26,749 nucleotides of DNA. It comes from an uncultured Acidaminococcus sp. (GTDB lineage: Bacteria; Bacillota; Negativicutes; Acidaminococcales; Acidaminococcaceae). The stretch lies in NCBI GenBank assembly GCA_905213155.1, contig CAJMHI010000026.1, positions 1 to 26,749 on the forward strand, read 5' to 3'. Positions 23,261-26,749 of the stretch are shown here, in pieces. The notes below the pieces were generated by a model, which saw only the letters and a list, made by a program, of their open reading frames with translations, was not told the DNA's origin and made no database searches. Within the stretch, counting starts at the first letter, position 1, and the number at the start of each line of letters is the position of its first letter. The position numbers were made by a program, and so were the translations under genes.

Positions 23261-23276
23261 ACAGCTGTAAATACAG

Positions 23277-23292
23277 ATACCCCTATAGGTAT
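23277..23292. promoter_or_regulatory. CsoR operator box 3
   Basis: ATACCC-CTAT-AGGTAT, one base away from a perfect repeat of box 2, starting exactly 35 bp after box 2 starts, in the ATPase leader downstream of the expected transcript start. Two sites would let two repressor tetramers cover the promoter region. Confidence 0.7.
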
Positions 23293-23311
23293 AAAAGAAG
23301 GGTGGCGTCCT

Positions 23312-25195
23312 ATGAAAAAAGTATGTGATGCAATAGAAGAGCTTCTGGGAACGGGTGGCATATGCAAAGATATAGTCCTTTTGGTTATGGCCGGAATTGG
23401 GGTGGTGGTAAGCTTATTTCACTGGTATGTATTTCCTATTGATGCGGCGTGGATTGCCATCGTATTGTGCGGCATTCCTATAACACTTGAGGCAATGATT
23501 GGATTAGTACGCGATCATGATATTACAGCGGACGTACTGGTAGCACTGGCCTTATGGGCAGCGGTCTATATCAGAGAAATCTTTGCGGCAGGGGAAGTCG
23601 CTTTTATTATGCAGCTGGGCGCATTATTAGAGGAATTGACGGTATCCAGAGCAAGGGCTGGTATCGAAAAGTTGGTACAGCTTACACCGCAAACGGCGCA
23701 GCTCCTGCTGCCTGATGGGACGCAACAGGAACTGGATGCTACACGGGTCAAAATAGGGGACCATTTGCTTGTAAAACCGGGAGAAACGGTGGCGGTGGAT
23801 GGTGTCATTGTAAAAGGACGGACTTCCATCAATCAGGCTGTGATGACAGGGGAATCCCTTCCAGTGGATAAAACTGTGGGAGATGACGTCTTTTCCGGTA
23901 CGGTGAATCAATTTGGAGCCTTTGAGATGAAAGCTACAAAGGTCGGAGCAGATAGTTCCATCCAGCGCATGATTAAATTGGTGCAGGCTGCAGATGCCAG
24001 CAAGTCAAAAATCGTTGGATTGGCGGATCGCTGGGCCGTGTGGGTCGTTATCGGAGCTGCTGCCATTGCAGGGCTATGCTATGTCTTTACCCGGGATATC
24101 ATCCGCTCCGTAACGGTGCTGGTAGTGTTTTGCCCTTGTGCGCTGGTATTGGCAACGCCTACAGCCATTATGGCTGGCATTGGCAACGTAACCAAACATG
24201 GCTTTTTGGTCAGGACGGGGGATGCATTGGAGCGGCTTTCCCAAGTGAATCGTGTTATGTTTGATAAAACAGGCACGCTCACTTATGGGAAACCAGAAGT
24301 AACAGAGATCGTAAGCGTAGGGGATATGAGCAAGGAGCAACTGTTGCGCTGTACAGCTACCGTGGAAAATGCCTCTGAGCACCCTCTGGGTAAGGCTATA
24401 GTCCGCCGTGCCAAAAAAGAACAGTGGCATCCAAAAGACGTAGAAGATTTTCAGATGATCCCCGGTCAGGGTGTCAGAGGAAACGTGGACGGTCATGCTG
24501 TTATGGCCGGCAACGTAAAACTATTACAGGCGCAACAGATTATGCTGCCTGAACAAGTTCGGGAAGAGGCTGACCATTTTCTTTCCCAAGGCAGCACCGT
24601 GATCTATACGGCTGTAGATGGGAAAATGGCTGGGCTTCTGGTATTGACTGACACGATGAGAACAGAAACTGGGACAATGGTGCAGAAATTGGAGCACCTG
24701 CAAGTTGTACCGACCTTGCTCACTGGGGACAATGAACGTTCTGCCGGGGAAATTGCAGGACAAGCCGGGATAATGGAGTATCATGCTTCCTGTATGCCAG
24801 AGGACAAGATTCACTATATCCAGGACTATCAAAAAGAGGGGGACAGGGTTTGCATGATTGGAGATGGTATTAATGACGCACCTTCTCTGAAATGTTCCCA
24901 TGTAGGCATTGCCATGGGTGGAGTAGGATCGGATATCGCTGTAGATGCTGCGGATATCGTTCTGGTGGATGACGATGTGAAAGAATTGCCCCATTTGTTT
25001 GCTCTTTCTCGGCATATGATGCGGGTTATCAAAGCGAATCTAACCTTTTCTATGGCCTTGAATTTTATGGCAGTGGGACTGGCAGTGGCTGGTATCTTGA
25101 ATCCTGTATGGGGCGCCCTGGTGCATAACGCTGGTTCTGTTTTTGTTATTGTTAATTCTTCCTTTTTGCTGAAATGGGAGAAAAAAGTTGCCTGA
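23312..25195 (+). CDS. P1B-type heavy-metal-transporting ATPase
   Basis: A 627-residue membrane pump with about eight transmembrane segments. Visible motifs are TGES (179-182, actuator), CPC in the sixth segment (274-276), DKTGT with the phosphorylated D318, EHPLGKAI (nucleotide-binding HP) and MIGDGINDAP. There is no N-terminal HMA metal-binding domain or CxxC; only C5 and C18 precede the first segment. The last segment has HNAGSVFVIVNSS (H605, N606), unlike the MSSxSV of Cu(I) exporters or the DxG of Zn/Cd exporters. The CsoR boxes point to copper efflux, but the metal is not settled by the pump sequence. AGAAGGGTGG precedes the ATG. Confidence 0.88.
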   Translation: MKKVCDAIEELLGTGGICKDIVLLVMAGIGVVVSLFHWYVFPIDAAWIAIVLCGIPITLEAMIGLVRDHDITADVLVALALWAAVYIREIFAAGEVAFIMQLGALLEELTVSRARAGIEKLVQLTPQTAQLLLPDGTQQELDATRVKIGDHLLVKPGETVAVDGVIVKGRTSINQAVMTGESLPVDKTVGDDVFSGTVNQFGAFEMKATKVGADSSIQRMIKLVQAADASKSKIVGLADRWAVWVVIGAAAIAGLCYVFTRDIIRSVTVLVVFCPCALVLATPTAIMAGIGNVTKHGFLVRTGDALERLSQVNRVMFDKTGTLTYGKPEVTEIVSVGDMSKEQLLRCTATVENASEHPLGKAIVRRAKKEQWHPKDVEDFQMIPGQGVRGNVDGHAVMAGNVKLLQAQQIMLPEQVREEADHFLSQGSTVIYTAVDGKMAGLLVLTDTMRTETGTMVQKLEHLQVVPTLLTGDNERSAGEIAGQAGIMEYHASCMPEDKIHYIQDYQKEGDRVCMIGDGINDAPSLKCSHVGIAMGGVGSDIAVDAADIVLVDDDVKELPHLFALSRHMMRVIKANLTFSMALNFMAVGLAVAGILNPVWGALVHNAGSVFVIVNSSFLLKWEKKVA

Positions 25196-25201
25196 TCTTT
25201 C

Positions 25202-25230
25202 TTGTGTTTTCCCTGGCATTAGGATATGAT
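25202..25230 (+). promoter_or_regulatory. Candidate promoter of the DUF4491 gene
   Basis: TTGTGT (25202-25207), 17-nt spacer, TATGAT (25225-25230), about 55 nt before the DUF4491 start. It begins 7 nt after the ATPase stop; no terminator is seen between them. Confidence 0.5.
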
Positions 25231-25285
25231 GAACCCGATATAAAAATTGCCATACACGGATTGCGGAGGGGAAGGGCACTTCATC

Positions 25286-25588
25286 ATGAATACATTTGGG
25301 CTGGTACTGGGAGCGTTTACGTTTGTGCTGATTGGAGCATTCCACGTAGTGGTCATTAAAGGGGAGTATTATTTCTCTAAAAACATCTGGCCGCTGTTCC
25401 TGGCCCTGGGAGTGATGTCGTTGGGCTATTCTCTCTTTTCTGCAAGCGACTTGGAAAGTGGTCTATGGGCTGTTTTGGGAATGACCTTTTTGTGGAGCAT
25501 CATGGAACTGTTCCAGCAGGAAAAACGGGTGGAAAAAGGTTGGTTCCCGCACAACCCCAACCGTAAGGATTGTAACAAGAATAAATAA
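25286..25588 (+). CDS. DUF4491 family small membrane protein
   Basis: A 100-residue protein with three hydrophobic stretches: FGLVLGAFTFVLIGAFHVVVI at the start, IWPLFLALGVMSLGYSLF, then LWAVLGMTFLWSIMEL. It ends in a basic cytoplasmic-type tail (KRVEKGWFPHNPNRKD). The pattern IGxFH, KGEYYFxK, FLWSIxELFxQEKRVxKGWFPxNPxRK fits the DUF4491 family as I remember it; the function of that family is unknown. I chose the ATG at 25286 because GGAGGGGAAGGG lies just upstream; a longer in-frame start at 25247 has no ribosome binding site. It sits between the metal ATPase and the dehydrogenase and shows no clear functional link to either. Confidence 0.75.
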   Translation: MNTFGLVLGAFTFVLIGAFHVVVIKGEYYFSKNIWPLFLALGVMSLGYSLFSASDLESGLWAVLGMTFLWSIMELFQQEKRVEKGWFPHNPNRKDCNKNK

Positions 25589-25625
25589 AAGCTGGGGTGT
25601 TTTTCTCTTGTTTTGTATGAAAATA

Positions 25626-25659
25626 TTGCCAAAGCATAATTTTGGTGATATAGTCACCA
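25626..25659 (+). promoter_or_regulatory. Promoter of the hydroxyacid dehydrogenase gene with a dyad over the -10
   Basis: TTGCCA (25626-25631), 17-nt spacer and TATAGT (25649-25654). TGGTGA (25643-25648) and TCACCA (25654-25659) form a perfect inverted repeat whose 5-nt spacer is inside the -10, a typical repressor-site position. The repressor is unknown. Confidence 0.6.
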
Positions 25660-25690
25660 TTAATAGCATACAGAATACAAGGGAAGGTTG

Positions 25691-26656
25691 ATGAGTATGA
25701 GCTTTAAAAAGAGAGTTGTTGGTGTGGTGGGATTGGGTCACGTAGGCGCCCATGTAGCCTATACCCTGGGTCTTACTGGTGTGGCAGACGTGGTGAAACT
25801 ATGTGATCCCAATGAACAAAAAGCCAAAAGTGAACGGCAGGATTGCATGGATGCTGTGATGTACATGCCTCATAAGGTGGAGTATGTCATTGCCTCCTAT
25901 GAAGAACTGGCAGACTGCGATATTATCATTAATGCGGTGGGAAAAATTACCCTTTTGCTGAATACGCTGAACCGGGATGATGAAATGAATTATACCGTCG
26001 CACAAGTCAAAGAGTATATTCCTAAAATCATGGCCGGCGGTTTTAAGGGAATTTTTATCAACATCACCAATCCCTGTGATGTCATTACGGATTTAATCCA
26101 AAAACTCAGCGGGTTGCCATATAATCATGTATTTGGCACTGGTACAGGGCTGGATACCTCTCGCCTCGTCAGCGCTATTTCCCAACAGACCGGGTTGGAT
26201 CATCATGCCTTTACCGCCTATATGATGGGAGAACACGGCAACCACCAGATGGTTCCCTGGTCCTTGATCCGTTTTGGCGGAAAACCTCTTGCAGAGATGG
26301 AAAAAGATCCCCGCTTTGTTTTCGACAAAGAAGAAATCAAAGAGAGGACCATTAAAGGCGGCTGGGTTACCTTTGCGGGAAAACATTGCACTGAATATGG
26401 GATTGCTGCTACCGCTGTAACTTTGGCCTCTTTGGTTTATCATGATGCCAAGAAAATTATGCCTGCCAGCGTCCATCTTTCCGGACAGTACGGGGTCAAC
26501 GATATTTACTGCGGCTGTCCGGCTGTCATCGGGGCAGACGGTGCGGAACAGGTGATGGAGTACAATCTCCCCGACGACGAAAAAGAAGAATTCCTGTCTT
26601 GCTGCAAGTCCGTTCAAGATAACATCAAAAAGGCAGAAGCTATTTGGAAAAAATAA
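25691..26656 (+). CDS. L-2-hydroxyacid dehydrogenase (lactate/malate dehydrogenase family, L-HicDH-like)
   Basis: A 321-residue NAD-dependent dehydrogenase reducing a 2-oxoacid to the L-2-hydroxyacid. The Rossmann motif is GVVGLGHVGAHVA. Central motifs are NITNPCDVITDLIQ, GTGTGLDTSRL (substrate-binding Arg) and MGEHGNHQMVPW with the proton-donor histidine near residue 182. The substrate loop after NAVGKITLLL is longer than in LDH or MDH and reads like L-2-hydroxyisocaproate dehydrogenase of lactic acid bacteria, suggesting branched or bulky 2-oxoacids. It is not the D-2-hydroxyglutarate dehydrogenase of the glutamate pathway, which is another fold. GGGAAGG sits upstream; starts at 25691 or 25697 (two codons later) are equally plausible. 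Confidence 0.85.
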   Translation: MSMSFKKRVVGVVGLGHVGAHVAYTLGLTGVADVVKLCDPNEQKAKSERQDCMDAVMYMPHKVEYVIASYEELADCDIIINAVGKITLLLNTLNRDDEMNYTVAQVKEYIPKIMAGGFKGIFINITNPCDVITDLIQKLSGLPYNHVFGTGTGLDTSRLVSAISQQTGLDHHAFTAYMMGEHGNHQMVPWSLIRFGGKPLAEMEKDPRFVFDKEEIKERTIKGGWVTFAGKHCTEYGIAATAVTLASLVYHDAKKIMPASVHLSGQYGVNDIYCGCPAVIGADGAEQVMEYNLPDDEKEEFLSCCKSVQDNIKKAEAIWKK

Positions 26657-26666
26657 TAAGGGCAAA

Positions 26667-26700
26667 AATACCAGCGTTGCTAAAACGCTGGTATTTTTTT
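26667..26700 (+). terminator. Terminator of the dehydrogenase gene and landing site of the putative intron
   Basis: ATACCAGCGTT pairs with AACGCTGGTAT as an 11-bp perfect stem with a 5-nt loop, ending in a T-run at 26694-26700. The putative group II intron starts two bases later, the position expected for class C introns. Confidence 0.9.
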
Positions 26701-26701
26701 G

Positions 26702-26749
26702 GTGCGCCCGGCATGGGCGCACTCTAATGGGTGAAAGTCCCTAGGCCGC
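26702..26749 (+). mobile_element. Putative 5' end of a group II intron (cut by the window edge)
   Basis: The sequence begins GTGCG, the bacterial group II intron 5' consensus. GTGCGCCC (26702-26709) pairs perfectly with GGGCGCAC (26715-26722), and GGGTGAAAGTCCC (26730-26742) is a familiar domain I segment of this intron type. It follows directly after a terminator hairpin and T-run, the known target of class C introns. Only 48 nt are visible; the intron-encoded reverse transcriptase/maturase would lie beyond the window. Class assignment is inference. Confidence 0.7.

Noticed and set aside
25643..25659. Assigning the dehydrogenase dyad as a Rex box
   Set aside because: Rex sites are TTGTGA-N6-TCACAA; this one is TGGTGA-N5-TCACCA, so the name is not supported.
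1..26749. CRISPR arrays, prophage genes, IS elements, rRNA genes or origin of replication
   Set aside because: No regularly spaced repeats, transposase or phage proteins, rRNA or DnaA-box cluster was seen; the only mobile signal is the intron start at the right edge.

Overview
The window looks like a chromosomal segment from a diderm Firmicute of the class Negativicutes, most likely Acidaminococcaceae and close to Acidaminococcus. Three things point there. A YadA-type trimeric autotransporter requires an outer membrane and here carries an S-layer-homology (SLH) domain. The core genes are otherwise Firmicute-like (polA-mutM-coaE cluster, SepF, TypA, CsoR). The etfB/etfA pair closely resembles, from memory, the electron-bifurcating Etf of Acidaminococcus fermentans. 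This placement is inference; no search was run. Base composition is moderate, with AT-rich promoters, and every gene but one lies on the + strand.

Layout. 1-2273: 3' part of a trimeric autotransporter adhesin with a C-terminal SLH extension, then a terminator. 2274-2900: AT-rich leader with two dyads and a small XRE-type regulator. 2910-4103 (-): PLP aminotransferase, divergent from polA. 4328-9129: DNA repair and housekeeping block polA-mutM-coaE, then a small lytic transglycosylase. 9182-9268: tRNA-Leu(CAG) with an imperfect acceptor stem. 9402-13163: pgi, mtnN and an APC-family amino-acid transporter. 13301-18987: typA behind a consensus promoter and a foldable leader, an isolated sepF, and dnaE. 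19132-22790: etfB-etfA and pyk, i.e. energy metabolism of an amino-acid fermenter. 22875-25195: csoR and a P1B metal ATPase with three matching operator boxes. 25286-26691: a DUF4491 membrane protein and an L-2-hydroxyacid dehydrogenase. 26702-26749: what looks like the first 48 nt of a group II intron, placed directly after the dehydrogenase terminator.

Themes. The best-supported regulatory circuit is the CsoR module: one operator at csoR and two at the ATPase share an ATACCC-N4-GGGTAT core. Several promoters use a TGn-extended -10. Dyads overlap promoters or leaders of the XRE regulator, aminotransferase, transporter, etfB and dehydrogenase genes. The least explained items are the pseudoknot-capable typA leader, overlapping hairpins between etfA and pyk that can mask the pyk ribosome binding site, the tRNA acceptor mismatches, the SLH-tailed autotransporter, and the terminator-associated intron start. 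I saw no CRISPR array, prophage or IS transposase. No wholly new multi-gene system is evident.
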